Part shown: positions 25,774 to 34,110 of the stretch, piece by piece
Position numbering within the stretch: the stretch's first letter is position 1
How the letters are laid out: each line of letters opens with the position of its first letter
Source of the DNA: DATBGZ01 sp963803115
GTDB taxonomy: Bacteria > Actinomycetota > Actinomycetes > Mycobacteriales > Micromonosporaceae
Reading direction: 5' to 3'
Assembly: GCA_963803115.1 (NCBI GenBank)
Contig: CAWDLN010000014.1
Coordinates: 62,001 to 126,000 of the forward strand
DNA length: 64,000 nt
Notes under the pieces: generated by a model
The model's input: only the letters and a program-made list of their open reading frames with translations
What the model was told of the DNA's origin: nothing
The model's database searches: none
Program-made: the position numbers and the translations under genes

Positions 25774-26569
25774 TCACTCGCGCGTGAGCATGGTCGTCCA
25801 GTCCGAGTGGATTCCATCCCGGTCGAGCGTGCCGGTGAGCTTCAGATCCTTCCCGTTACAGTCGGCGGTTTCGTTGTAGTCGATGTCCCAGCCCGGTTCG
25901 GCCATGTTCTCGCCGCGACCCTGGCGATAGGTGATGACGTCGCCGTCCACTGTGTACTTAAAGGTGACGGTGCCCGCCAGTCGTTTGGCGTCGCCGTCCT
26001 TGGTCTGCGTAGTGACGTTGGCGAAGTACTGCTGGGTCGTGCCATCGCTCTTGAACTGCATACGCAAACCGGTCACTGTCGTCGTGGTCGTGTCGGCGCC
26101 GTCCGATGCCGTGATGACGTACGACGTCGTTTGCCAAGACCCGATGACGCATTTCGCGACATCCTGCTGCCGGTTCAACGCCAGGATGGCCGTAGTACCG
26201 CCGGCTACGAGCACGACGGCCACGATCGCCGTGATGATCAGATAGGTCCGGTTCCTGACGAGGAACGACGTCGCGCGCATCGTCGTCACGGGGAACGTCG
26301 GCTGGGTCATCGTCGGGTGCGGCGTCGGCTGCAACGGCACGGTTGGCGGATACGGCGTCGCGGTCGTCGGCGTCGGTGGCATCGTCGGGCCATAGGCAGG
26401 CCCCGATCCTGTGTCTCGCGGCCGTGTGTCTCGGGGCCGTGTCTCGCGGCCCTGTGTCTCGCGGCGGTGTGCCGGTCGTGGCCAAGGCGACTGGTATCGG
26501 CGTGCCGCAGTTGGTGCAGAAACGGGCACCCTCGGACAGGCGAGCGCCGCAGTTCTGGCAGAAGTTCAT
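25774..26569 (-). pseudogene. zinc-ribbon + TM + CxIGSW domain protein, frameshifted in a coding repeat
   Basis: The N-terminal frame encodes a zinc ribbon (CQNCGARLSEGARFCTNCG) and repeats of PRDTG/PRDTA. The C-terminal frame encodes RPRDT repeats, a Pro/Thr linker, one membrane segment and the CxIGSW domain. The frames meet in a 15-bp minirepeat (26409-26466) in which the copy at 26439-26451 is 13 bp. Adding two bases there joins the frames exactly. Repaired, the product would be about 265 residues, with a cytoplasmic zinc ribbon and an extracellular sensor-like domain. The break could be real loss, reversible slippage or a sequencing error. Confidence 0.8.
26409..26466. repeat. 15-bp coding minirepeat with one 13-bp copy
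   Basis: Units 26409-26423, 26424-26438 and 26452-26466 are 15 bp (for example CTGTGTCTCGCGGCC); unit 26439-26451 is 13 bp and lacks the two leading bases. On the minus strand each full unit encodes five residues (PRDTG/PRDTR type). Confidence 0.9.
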
Positions 26570-26651
26570 CGTCGTCCTCGCCGAGTCGAGCTGGCAGTGC
26601 CCGGTCGGACACTGCCGAGCAGGATCGCAGGCCCAGCGGGCATCTTCAAGC

Positions 26652-27773
26652 TCAGAACGTCAGGCCTTCGGCGCCTTTCACGAGTCCAGACGACGATCCG
26701 ACCGCGAGGGACTGGAACTGCGTCAACCCCTGGGGAAGGGGGACCGAACCCACGACCGAACCCGCGACCGAACCCGAAATGTCGAGCATCAGCATCCGCA
26801 GTGGCTCGGTTCGGGTTTGATCGATGGGCGTCACGATCAGATGCCCCTCGTCGGCCCACCCGACCGGTGCGTATCCGGTGAGGTTGATCGCAGTCGGCGG
26901 TCCCCCGTTGGACGTCTGGATCACCTCGACCCCAGCCGCACCTGACACAAGCAACCGCGTGCCAGCCCGCGAGATCTGGGCCATGAATGCCGGTACGGAC
27001 GCAAAGGAGGCGAGGCCCGTCAACGTCCCGTCCAATGTGTACTGATAAACCCACGTCCCTACCTCACCGTCACCGTCGATGCGCGACACGACCCGGAACA
27101 GCTCCTGGTCGCCCGGCGCCCAGAACAGGGCCACCCCGGTCCGGTTCGGCCCAGGAACGGGTAGGACAGCGGACGACGACATCAGGGTTTCGGCATCCAC
27201 GACGGTGAATCCGGGCGGTCCCGTGCGAGGTTCGTCGGTCAGCAGGACGCGTGTGCCGTCATACGACCACGTGGCCCCGCCTTGATAGCCATGGTCGCCG
27301 GGCAGCCACCGCACGAGACCGGTCGCGCGGTCAATGATTCCCATGCGTGTCGGGTGCGCGGCGCTGTTGTCTCCGTCGACAACGAACAGGCGCGTCCCGT
27401 CGGGAGACGGAACCACCGTGTGGTACGGCATTGACTCGTACTCTCCCGTCGCCAGATTCAGCACGAGAGAGGTGTCGTCGGCGGGGCCGTCGATGCCACC
27501 GGCGATCCCGCTGTAGACCAGGACGACGTGCGGCAGCCGCGGACCCGCCGGGGTTGCTACGCCGGCGCCGCCCGGTGCCCGCACGACGCCCGCGATCACG
27601 GCGACAACCAAACACGTCGCGAGAGCCAGGCCGCCCGCCGTCGAGCCAGCCCGCACGAGGCGCCGTCGGCGGTTACCCTGCCGGATCGCGCCCGCTGCGA
27701 CGCCAGTGGGCGAGGGGACATCAACCAGGTCGCGGAGCGCGGCTCGCAGTTCGTTGTCCAGATCCGTACTCAT
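26652..27773 (-). CDS. single-pass membrane protein with beta-propeller-like domain, sigma partner
   Basis: 373 residues: a short cytoplasmic N-terminus (LRAALRDLVDVPSPTG), one membrane segment (about 40-64) and a large extracellular region with WD40/TolB-like repeats (VPSPDGTRLFVV, WSYDGTRVLLTD, WADEGHLIVTPID). The C-terminus holds a short GSVAGSVVGSV repeat. Its ATG overlaps the stop of the SigE-type sigma gene by 4 bases. That coupling and topology suggest it regulates the sigma factor in response to an envelope signal; no canonical zinc anti-sigma motif is present. Confidence 0.75.
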   Translation of the reverse strand: MSTDLDNELRAALRDLVDVPSPTGVAAGAIRQGNRRRRLVRAGSTAGGLALATCLVVAVIAGVVRAPGGAGVATPAGPRLPHVVLVYSGIAGGIDGPADDTSLVLNLATGEYESMPYHTVVPSPDGTRLFVVDGDNSAAHPTRMGIIDRATGLVRWLPGDHGYQGGATWSYDGTRVLLTDEPRTGPPGFTVVDAETLMSSSAVLPVPGPNRTGVALFWAPGDQELFRVVSRIDGDGEVGTWVYQYTLDGTLTGLASFASVPAFMAQISRAGTRLLVSGAAGVEVIQTSNGGPPTAINLTGYAPVGWADEGHLIVTPIDQTRTEPLRMLMLDISGSVAGSVVGSVPLPQGLTQFQSLAVGSSSGLVKGAEGLTF

Positions 27774-28288
27774 AAGACATTCTCTCTCGTGAATGCGTGG
27801 TCCAGCTCGGGGCAGAGCTCACGCAGACGCGCCAACCCGCGGGCGAGTTGGCTGCGAACGGTGCCGGGCTCGCACCCGACAATCTCGGCGATCTGCTGGT
27901 CGGACAGGTCTTCCAGATAACGCAGCACGATCACCGCGCGCTGTTTTGGTGCCACTCGGCGCAACGCCGCCTGCAGCGCCAACCGGAGGTCGACGCGGGA
28001 GCTCTCGTCGTCACCACCTCGCTCGGGCACCGCGTCGGTACTGACCTCCCGGCCGTACGAGCGGAGCCGCCATTTGCTGACGCACTGCAGGTACATGGCC
28101 CGGCGCAGGTACGCTTCGGGTTGGCCAGCGCTGACGTCCTTCCACCGGACGTAGGCCCGGGCGAGCACCGTCTGGAGCAGATCCTCCGCGTGGTGCCGAT
28201 CGCCGGTCAGCGCCAAAGCGGTCCGAAACAGACGCGGGGTACGGGATTCCACGAATGCGGTGAAGTCGCGCTCATGGTCATGACTCAT
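27770..28288 (-). CDS. SigE-family ECF sigma factor
   Basis: 172 residues with region 2 (LTGDRHHAEDLLQTVLARAY, VRWKDV) and region 4 (RAVIVLRYLEDLSDQQIAEI, GCEPGTVRSQLARGLARL). It belongs to the actinobacterial SigE-type ECF subgroup that usually sits next to a membrane partner gene, as here with a 4-base overlap. It is probably released on an extracellular signal sensed by that partner; targets are unknown. Confidence 0.9.
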   Translation of the reverse strand: MSHDHERDFTAFVESRTPRLFRTALALTGDRHHAEDLLQTVLARAYVRWKDVSAGQPEAYLRRAMYLQCVSKWRLRSYGREVSTDAVPERGGDDESSRVDLRLALQAALRRVAPKQRAVIVLRYLEDLSDQQIAEIVGCEPGTVRSQLARGLARLRELCPELDHAFTRENVL

Positions 28289-28507
28289 GTGGTGCCCGCC
28301 TCGCAGACGCCGTTTCTGGTGCGTCGTTCATGCCGGAATAGACGCGAGTGCCGACCAGTCTGCTGCAACTGGGGTCATCCCCGGATCGAAGTTGCTGGAC
28401 CGGTGTTGGCACGACCCAGAGTGCAAACCTGGAGGATCAGATGGAAAAGAGACTCGTCCCCGCCGTGGGCCCCAGGCTCGGATGTTTCGCCTCGTTGGCG
28501 CCGGGGC

Positions 28508-28888
28508 TCAGTCCCAGGTCTGGGCGTTGGTCTCGTTGACTGACCGGTCAGGAACGACACAGAACACGAGCCCAGCGGGGTCCCGCAAGATCGTCCAGTG
28601 CTCACCATCGTCGATGACAGTGGCGCCGAGCCCTTCGAGTCGAGCGACCTCCGCCGCCCGGTCGTTGGTGTGGATGTCGAGGTGCACTTTCGGTGGACCG
28701 CCGCCGAGGTGCTGCATGAGCAGACCGATCCGGCCGTCCACGGTCAGGTCGGCGCCGTGGAAGTCAGGGAAGCGCTCGAAGTGGTGCAGCGGTACGCCGA
28801 GTGCCGCTTGCCAGAAGCCGACCTCGCGGTCATGGGTGTCGGGCGGCGCGTCGATGACGATCTTGCTGAGGCGGCTGTAATGCGTCAT
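28508..28888 (-). CDS. VOC (glyoxalase-fold) family protein
   Basis: 126 residues with two beta-alpha-beta-beta-beta units: IVIDAPPDTHDREVGFWQAA and KVHLDIHTNDRAAEVARLEG, ending TILRDPAGLVFCVVP. H55-type and E-type metal ligands of the fold are present but cannot be assigned to a reaction; it could be a dioxygenase, isomerase or antibiotic-binding protein. ATG 28888 matches the family start. It follows the NADH dehydrogenase-like gene by 17 bp on the same strand. Confidence 0.85.
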   Translation of the reverse strand: MTHYSRLSKIVIDAPPDTHDREVGFWQAALGVPLHHFERFPDFHGADLTVDGRIGLLMQHLGGGPPKVHLDIHTNDRAAEVARLEGLGATVIDDGEHWTILRDPAGLVFCVVPDRSVNETNAQTWD

Positions 28889-28905
28889 GCCGCACAGCAT
28901 GCCCG

Positions 28906-30210
28906 TCACGGGGGCGGTCGGAGAAACTCGGGCCGGTCCGGGTCGAGGGGAACATTGGGGGAGCGCACGAGTCCGAGCTGGACCGTCTGTCGCGGTAGGA
29001 CTGCGTCGAGCAGCCACTCCGTCGCGGCGCGGATCCGGTTGCCCGGCAACGACAACAGGTGGTAGCCACGAGTCACAGTTTTGGCGACGATCCCTCTCAG
29101 CGGCACTCCGAACGGGTTCGCCGCCGCCTGCGGCCCGCCGAGGTCAACCACAAAACCAAGGTCGCGGTGCTTGTACGGCTTGAGGGGCCCTTCGCCGTAC
29201 GAGGCGGCGATGTTCCGGGCGACCCGGCGCCCCTGCCGGACCGCGTGCTGCGCGGTCATCGCGGTGTGCTGGCCCGGTCGGGTGAGGTCGGGTACGGCCG
29301 CCGCATCTCCACACGCGTAGACGCCGGGACACCCGGGAACCTGCAGGTACATGTCCACGCAGAGGCGCCCGCGGGCGGTTTCGAGCCCGAGTGCCGCGAT
29401 CAACGGATCCGGCCGTACGCCGACACACCAGATGAGCGATCGCGTCGGCAGCGCTCGGCCGTCGGAGAGCATGACCCCGGAGGCCATGGCGTCCTTGACC
29501 GACGTGCCGGTGAGAACCTCGATCCGGCGCGACGCGAGTACCTTCCGGGCTGTGGCGGATAGCCGTGGATCCAGCTCCGGGAGCACCCTGTCGGCGATGT
29601 CGATGAGATACCACTGTGGACGGAACTCGCGCAGCCGCGGGTGGCGCGCGTGGAGAATGTCGGTGTAGATCGAGGCATGGGCGGCCACCTCCGTACCGGT
29701 GTAACCGGCCCCGACCACGACGAAGGTGGTGCGCTCCAGCCGTTCCATCGGGTCGTCGGTCGCGTCGGCGAGCTCCAGCTGGCGGGTCAAGTGGTCGCGC
29801 AGGTACAGGGCCTCCGGGATGCCGCGGAAACCATGCGCGTGTTCGGCAACGCCCGGCACGGGCAACAGTTTGTTCACGCTGCCGAGCGCGAGGACCAGCC
29901 GGTGATAGTTGATCGCTCCCTCGCGGCCTTCAGCGTCGGTGAACACGATCCGGCGGGCGGCGAGGTCGATGTCGGTCGCCTCGGCCAGCACCAGGCGCAC
30001 GCCGGGCAGTGTGCCGGTGAGGGAGACGGTGGTGTCACGGGGGTCGAGCAGCCCGGCCGCAACCTCGGGCAGCAGCGGGAGGTAGAGGAAGTAGTCGTTG
30101 GGGTTGATGAGCACGACCTCGGCCCGGCCGCGGCCGATCCGGCTCATCTCCTTGGCCGCGTGGTAGCCGGCGAATCCGGCGCCCACGATCACGATCCTGG
30201 GTTGGGCCAT
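28906..30210 (-). CDS. type II NADH dehydrogenase-like flavoprotein
   Basis: 434 residues. The FAD-binding motif VIVGAGFAGYHAAKEM opens the protein, the NAD-binding motif VVVGAGYTGTEVAAH lies near residue 165, and GVYACGDAAAVPD closes the FAD site. A C-terminal amphipathic region (GYHLLSLPGNRIRAATEWLL) would dock on the membrane. NDH-2 enzymes pass electrons from NADH to quinone without pumping protons. The family is certain; whether the acceptor is menaquinone or another compound is not shown. Confidence 0.9.
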   Translation of the reverse strand: MAQPRIVIVGAGFAGYHAAKEMSRIGRGRAEVVLINPNDYFLYLPLLPEVAAGLLDPRDTTVSLTGTLPGVRLVLAEATDIDLAARRIVFTDAEGREGAINYHRLVLALGSVNKLLPVPGVAEHAHGFRGIPEALYLRDHLTRQLELADATDDPMERLERTTFVVVGAGYTGTEVAAHASIYTDILHARHPRLREFRPQWYLIDIADRVLPELDPRLSATARKVLASRRIEVLTGTSVKDAMASGVMLSDGRALPTRSLIWCVGVRPDPLIAALGLETARGRLCVDMYLQVPGCPGVYACGDAAAVPDLTRPGQHTAMTAQHAVRQGRRVARNIAASYGEGPLKPYKHRDLGFVVDLGGPQAAANPFGVPLRGIVAKTVTRGYHLLSLPGNRIRAATEWLLDAVLPRQTVQLGLVRSPNVPLDPDRPEFLRPPP

Positions 30211-30355
30211 GTGGGCTCTCCTCCCCGTCCGTCCAGCCTTTAGGTCGGTCCACCTTTGGTTCGGTCCGCGGTCTTTTGGTCCAGCGTGCCTGAGGGTTGT
30301 CGTCCACGCAGTCGGAACGGGTGTGGTTGGTCCTCCGACGGGGTAGACAGGTGGT

Positions 30356-30613
30356 ATGGCGCGACATCCTGCGGACGGAACGGTGGGGCACCCCTACTCA
30401 GCCCTCAACCTGCGCCTGGTTCTGGCGCTCTTCGGTCTCGGCGCGTTTGCTCTGCTGGCTGTCGTCGCCTGGTGGGGTCTGCATCTCGGCGCGCTGGCCG
30501 CGGCTTGCGCCGTGGTCGCGCTCATGGCCTTGATCAACGTCATCGTGGTGGAACGGCGGCGGATACAACGACGGCGCCGGGAACCGGACGTGGACCACTC
30601 GCTCTTCGAGTGA
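30356..30613 (+). CDS. small two-TM protein (DUF6343-like)
   Basis: 85 residues: a short polar start, SALNLRLVLALFGLGAFALL as the first membrane segment, a second at about 48-68, and a basic tail ending EPDVDHSLFE. The SALxLRLxLAxFGL opening resembles DUF6343 proteins of actinomycetes, which are uncharacterised. It is divergent from the NADH dehydrogenase-like gene. Confidence 0.65.
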   Translation: MARHPADGTVGHPYSALNLRLVLALFGLGAFALLAVVAWWGLHLGALAAACAVVALMALINVIVVERRRIQRRRREPDVDHSLFE

Positions 30614-30748
30614 TCTTGCGCAATCCAGCCGAGGGTCGAGCTTCAATGGTTTGTCCAATGTAGACGCTCCTGCGCCCGCACCCCGGGCTAACCAAGACTC
30701 CGACGCAATCCTGACGACAGACTTACGCATCGATTGACCCGGCATGGC

Positions 30749-31315
30749 ATGCTCGGACTCGTGAATCCTGGGGATCTCCGAGCGGGCGACGCCGACCGGG
30801 AGCGGGTGGCGGAGCGCCTTCGAACGGCACTGGATGAGGGCCGGATCAACCTGTATGAGTACGACGAGCGGCTTCGCGACGCGTACGCCGCCAAGACGTA
30901 CGCCGAGCTCGAGTCCCTTCTCGCGGACCTACCTGTGGTCACGCCAGCCTCCCAGTCCCAGGTTGCCACTCGTGTCTCGTCCTCTCCGTCCTCTCGGCGT
31001 GATGATCAGGCCGTTGGCGTGGACCGGGCCCGGACCGGCGTTACTGGTCGCTGGATCGTCGCCATGTGGGGCGTGTGGGCGCGCGTGCTGTCGACCTGCG
31101 TACTCATCTGGGGCGTGACATCGGCGATGTCCGGGGAGGTCCTCTACTTCTGGCCAGCCTGGGTCGCCGGACCCTGGGGAGCGGTGCTCCTCGTCCAGAC
31201 GGTCGTTGGACTGGGGCACGGCGAACCCAAGCGCTGGGAGGCCCGCCGAGTCCGGCGCCGAGCCGAGCGGGAGGTCCGCCGTCGCGCCCGTGAGGACCAC
31301 GACCGTACGGCGTGA
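30749..31315 (+). CDS. DUF1707 domain membrane protein
   Basis: About 188 residues. The DUF1707 domain (RAGDADRERVAERLRTALDE, GRINLYEYDERL, YAAKTYAELESLLADL) is N-terminal. A Ser-rich linker, two membrane segments (TGRWIVAMWGVWARVLSTCV and FWPAWVAGPWGAVLLVQTVV) and an Arg/Glu-rich tail follow. DUF1707 proteins are common in actinomycetes, with no assigned activity. The start is uncertain: ATG 30734, ATG 30749 and GTG 30761 are all in frame, and the last lies closest to the domain as in most relatives. Confidence 0.78.
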   Translation: MLGLVNPGDLRAGDADRERVAERLRTALDEGRINLYEYDERLRDAYAAKTYAELESLLADLPVVTPASQSQVATRVSSSPSSRRDDQAVGVDRARTGVTGRWIVAMWGVWARVLSTCVLIWGVTSAMSGEVLYFWPAWVAGPWGAVLLVQTVVGLGHGEPKRWEARRVRRRAEREVRRRAREDHDRTA

Positions 31316-31348
31316 TCCGGCCGCTCCGGATCGGACCCGACCTGGGCG

Positions 31349-31630
31349 CTACTCGCTTGAATCGTCGAGCGCTCCTCCGTCGACATTGGTCCGTTGCCCG
31401 CCGAACCCGACGAACGCTATGCCATCCATGCGCGGCCGTGATTCGTCGGCCCACTTGTGCCGTGCGGAGCAACTCCATGTCGGCATCTCCTCAGAGATGA
31501 TGCAGCCGCCAAGAGCGATCCGTCCGGCTTCCGCTGCCTCGAACATCTCCCCGCTGGGGTAGCCGTACACGATCGGGATTCCGGGCTGCCCGCACTCGGG
31601 ACAGGTCGGCGCCTCTGGTGTTGTGGTCAT
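31349..31630 (-). CDS. small Cys-rich zinc-ribbon-like protein
   Basis: 93 residues. It opens with CPECGQPGIPIVYGYPSGEM, then ALGGCIISEEMPTWSCSARH followed by KW. The CxxC plus a later C...C/H set suggests one bound zinc. ATG 31630 follows AAGGAG at 8 bases. Similar short proteins occur in many bacteria without a known role. It is the last leftward gene of the 31-34 kb stretch. Confidence 0.7.
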   Translation of the reverse strand: MTTTPEAPTCPECGQPGIPIVYGYPSGEMFEAAEAGRIALGGCIISEEMPTWSCSARHKWADESRPRMDGIAFVGFGGQRTNVDGGALDDSSE

Positions 31631-31750
31631 CGTTGCAGCTCCTTCATTGTCGGCCTACGCCTACTTGGGTCACGTCTTGACTCGGTTGTACCTGCACGAG
31701 CATCGTCGCGGCGCGCTGCCCGCACGCCGCGCAAGTATCCGCCGAAGAGG

Positions 31751-31858
31751 TCAGTATTGCCGGTGCATGTCGGGTGCCGTCAGCTCAAGTAGCGCTGAGA
31801 CCTCGTCCTCGGTCTCCACCGCGATGACGTCGACGTCGAGATGAGCCGTGACATGCAT
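31751..31858 (-). pseudogene. 35-residue remnant resembling the N-terminus of a VWA protein
   Basis: An ideal ribosome site (GGAGGAG, 6 bases) precedes ATG 31858, which opens MHVTAHLDVDVIAVETEDEV, then SALLELTAPDMHRQY and a stop. The first 29 residues resemble the start of actinomycete secreted or cytosolic VWA-domain proteins, where LELTAP leads into the MIDAS domain. Nothing after it in any frame restores that domain. It is best read as a truncated gene; a functional micro-protein cannot be ruled out. Confidence 0.5.
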
Positions 31859-31941
31859 CGGTTTCTCCTCCAATGTGGTTGGTGGGCGGGGTTTGGTCGT
31901 CGAGGCGGGCGAAGGTGTGTTCGCCCGCCCTCGCACGGACG

Positions 31942-32603
31942 TCAGACTTTGGTGACGACGCCGCCGCTGAAGGCCGAGTCGTCCAGCTCCAGCTTGGTGA
32001 TCGCCGCGTCCTTCGGGATGTCGAAGACGACGACGCCGTTGACCGAGTTGCCGGGGTTGATGTCCTCGAAGAACGAGCGGCTGTCGCCCTCCAGGTAGAT
32101 GGCGGCGGAGGAGTCGGCTTCGTACTTCTGGTTGGCGGCGTTGTAGGCGTACTGATCACCGCTCGTGAAGGTTCGGGCCTCGTTGCCGATGTTCTTCACC
32201 GAGACGTGCACCAGGCAGAACTGGCCCTGTGCGGTGGTGTTGAGGAACTCCGAGCCGATTCGCGTCACGCCGCACTCGAGCTTCGTTACGGTGAACTCGA
32301 ACTGCCCGTCCCGACCCGGCTGGTTGAGCCCGACCGCGCCGGCCGGTGCATCATTGTTCCGCTGTTACCCCCACCGGCCGGGCTGGTCGGCAGACTGTTG
32401 GCGGCCTCTTTGGCGGCGGCGCCGAGCAATGCCGTGCAGGCGACTGCGCCACCGCACAGCACAAGCAGGACGGCCGCGACGATTCCGATGATCAGCGGAG
32501 CCTTGCTCTTCCTCGGCAGAGCGGGCGGTGGTTGAGCTGTCTTGCCTGAGTTACAGTCCGCGCAGCAACCCTGTCCGGCGCCGATCTCGTGGAGGTGCAG
32601 CAC
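31942..32603 (-). pseudogene. DUF4352-like membrane-anchored protein, frameshifted
   Basis: The upstream frame gives a membrane anchor (APLIIGIVAAVLLVLCGGAV) and linker. The downstream frame gives the Ig-like DUF4352 domain (GRDGQFEFTVTKLECGV, FLNTTAQGQFCLVHVSVKNI, then FFEDINPGNSVNGVVVFDIP). The two meet at about 32345, where one extra A in the AA of GGAACAATGATG would join them. Such proteins sit outside the membrane and bind partners through the Ig-like fold. The true start is unclear; GTG 32603 is the best in-frame candidate, but its N-terminus (CCADCNSGK) is odd. Confidence 0.7.
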
Positions 32604-32982
32604 GAGCGGCCGCCCCCGAGCCATGGAGGCCGAGATTCGGCCGCCGACGCGCGACCCCGATGGCCCGACGCGGGCGTCCTCCGGTTCGTCGGCACGATGC
32701 CCACTTCGCAGTCCACCCTGACGAGTTGCATCCGCACCGACGGCACGATGCGCACTCGCCATCGAGCCAGGTCGAGCTCGACCTTGAGCCGCTGCTTCCC
32801 GTCTCGTACAACACCGCCATGGACGAGTGACGTCTCAACTCTCGTCGATGGACACGTGCGGGCGCTGCTTCGCTCCGACGGAGGGCTCCGAATGAGACAT
32901 GCCATGTTCGGCGGTCTGGGGGTGACGCCGTCCGGATCTGCCGTCATCAAGGGTCGTTGGTGCTGGCGAAGTCGAACGAGCT
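32604..32982. other. 379-bp interval without a supported gene
   Basis: No frame here resembles a known family or has a convincing ribosome site. A minus-strand stretch around 32700-32830 (LKVELDLARWRVRIVP) looks mildly protein-like but is bounded by low-complexity Arg/Ser text. It may be the remains of a gene between the DUF4352-like remnant and the HEPN gene. Confidence 0.5.
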
Positions 32983-33450
32983 CTAGCGGATGAAGACCCC
33001 TAGGTGCTCGATGGTTTGTTCGGCGGCGTTGACGAGTGCCGTGGCGGCGGGGATGTCGGCGCGGACCGCATCGGCGTCGACCGACGTCTCGCGGTCGGGG
33101 TACTCGATCGCATGCCGCGTTGTACGGATACGGTCCACCGGGCGCAACAGTGCACCCATCGACGCCCCAAACTGTGCTCGCACGGCCCGCTGCACCGCAA
33201 GATGTCCGCCAGCCGAGGTGGCGCGCAGACCCTGGACCTGCAGCATGGCCGTCATTGCCTTACGGATCGCGTCGTGGACCGCGGCGTATTCGAGGTCGGG
33301 GTCGTCGTCTGCGAGCAACTCAGCGCTCTTCACATGACGGTGTGCGGCGTCGATCAGCCGCCGCGCCAAGCCGCTGTCGGCGACCACCTGTCCTAAGTCG
33401 CCCCGGTCGAGCATGTCCAGGATGTCGTTGCGTCCCCGTGCCCAGCTCAC
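32983..33450 (-). CDS. HEPN-domain toxin candidate
   Basis: 155 residues, all-helical. The HEPN core includes DAAHRHVKSAELLADDDPDL and the RNase-type motif RX4-6H in DRIRTTRHAIEYPD (R107...H113). HEPN proteins paired with MNT nucleotidyltransferases act as RNA-cleaving toxins that the partner neutralises, often by AMPylation of a tyrosine near the motif; Y116 is well placed. The gene follows the MNT gene by 18 bp on the same strand, the standard order for this toxin-antitoxin type. Confidence 0.82.
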   Translation of the reverse strand: MSWARGRNDILDMLDRGDLGQVVADSGLARRLIDAAHRHVKSAELLADDDPDLEYAAVHDAIRKAMTAMLQVQGLRATSAGGHLAVQRAVRAQFGASMGALLRPVDRIRTTRHAIEYPDRETSVDADAVRADIPAATALVNAAEQTIEHLGVFIR

Positions 33451-33468
33451 GCCGCCCCCGCGCCAGTG

Positions 33469-34068
33469 TCATTCGGATGGAATCACTGGAACGCGTGGCC
33501 GGGATCGGACTTCACGGATGAAGCCGTCTTCGGCGGTGCTCCAGCGCCGCGACGATACTACGACCGGATTGACCGCACGGTTAAGCCGACGCGCCGCCAT
33601 CTGGGTCGCGTCGTGGAGGTCGTCGCGGTCCGGGTTCCCCACCACAAGCAGGTCCACATCGGACGGTGCCTGACCATGTTCCCCGTGGTAGCGTGCCGCC
33701 CACGATCCAAAGATCTCGGCGCTGACAATGCCGTCGATCCCGGCCAGCTCTTCGGCCAGGACCTTGGCCGGACCGAGCACGACGGTGACCAATTCGACGA
33801 GGGCATCGTAGAACGGCGCCTGCCGGTTGGCTTGGACGAGTTTGGTCCGTCCCACCCGTCGTGCCGTCACGATGCCGGCCCGCTCCAGCCGTACGACCTC
33901 GCGAGCCGTATTGCCCGGGTCCTCGCCGATCGCCGACGCCAACTCGGCGACGGACTCCTCGCCTCGGCCAAGCAGAATCCGTGCGATGAGCCCGCTCTGA
34001 AGCTCAGAACGGAACAGCGGGAACAACGCGGGAGCGGCGGTGCGCAATGGCCGGAACCTCCGAGGCAC
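33469..34068 (-). CDS. MNT nucleotidyltransferase antitoxin with N-terminal HTH
   Basis: 199 residues. Residues 20-80 form a winged helix (EESVAELASAIGEDPGNTAR, RLERAGIVTARRVGRTKLVQ), and the rest is a minimal nucleotidyltransferase with G121-S122-W and D137xD139 (APSDVDLLVVGN). It probably AMPylates and silences the HEPN toxin and represses its own operon through the winged helix. GTG 34068 lies inside a 44-bp palindrome, so transcription is probably leaderless and binding there would shut the operon off. Confidence 0.85.
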   Translation of the reverse strand: MPRRFRPLRTAAPALFPLFRSELQSGLIARILLGRGEESVAELASAIGEDPGNTAREVVRLERAGIVTARRVGRTKLVQANRQAPFYDALVELVTVVLGPAKVLAEELAGIDGIVSAEIFGSWAARYHGEHGQAPSDVDLLVVGNPDRDDLHDATQMAARRLNRAVNPVVVSSRRWSTAEDGFIREVRSRPRVPVIPSE

Positions 34069-34110
34069 TCATGCAATAGTTACACGATATCATGTGACTA
34101 TTGCATGAGT
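34067..34110. promoter_or_regulatory. 44-bp near-perfect palindrome at the MNT-HEPN promoter
   Basis: The 14-bp arms ACTCATGCAATAGT and ACTATTGCATGAGT are exact complements around a mostly symmetric 16-bp centre on GATATC. It covers the MNT start codon. It is the only AT-rich patch in the area and is the likely operator for the winged-helix antitoxin. Confidence 0.85.

Noticed and set aside
28441..28539. 32-residue frame after a GGAGGATCAG site
   Set aside because: The ribosome-like site is good, but the peptide (MEKRLVPAVGPRLGCFASLA...) is not like any protein, and it overlaps the end of the VOC gene; too weak to call without conservation.
32700..32830. Mildly protein-like minus-strand text in the gap before the HEPN gene
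   Set aside because: Alternating hydrophobic residues cover only about 40 codons, with no start site and no family match; left as unexplained sequence.
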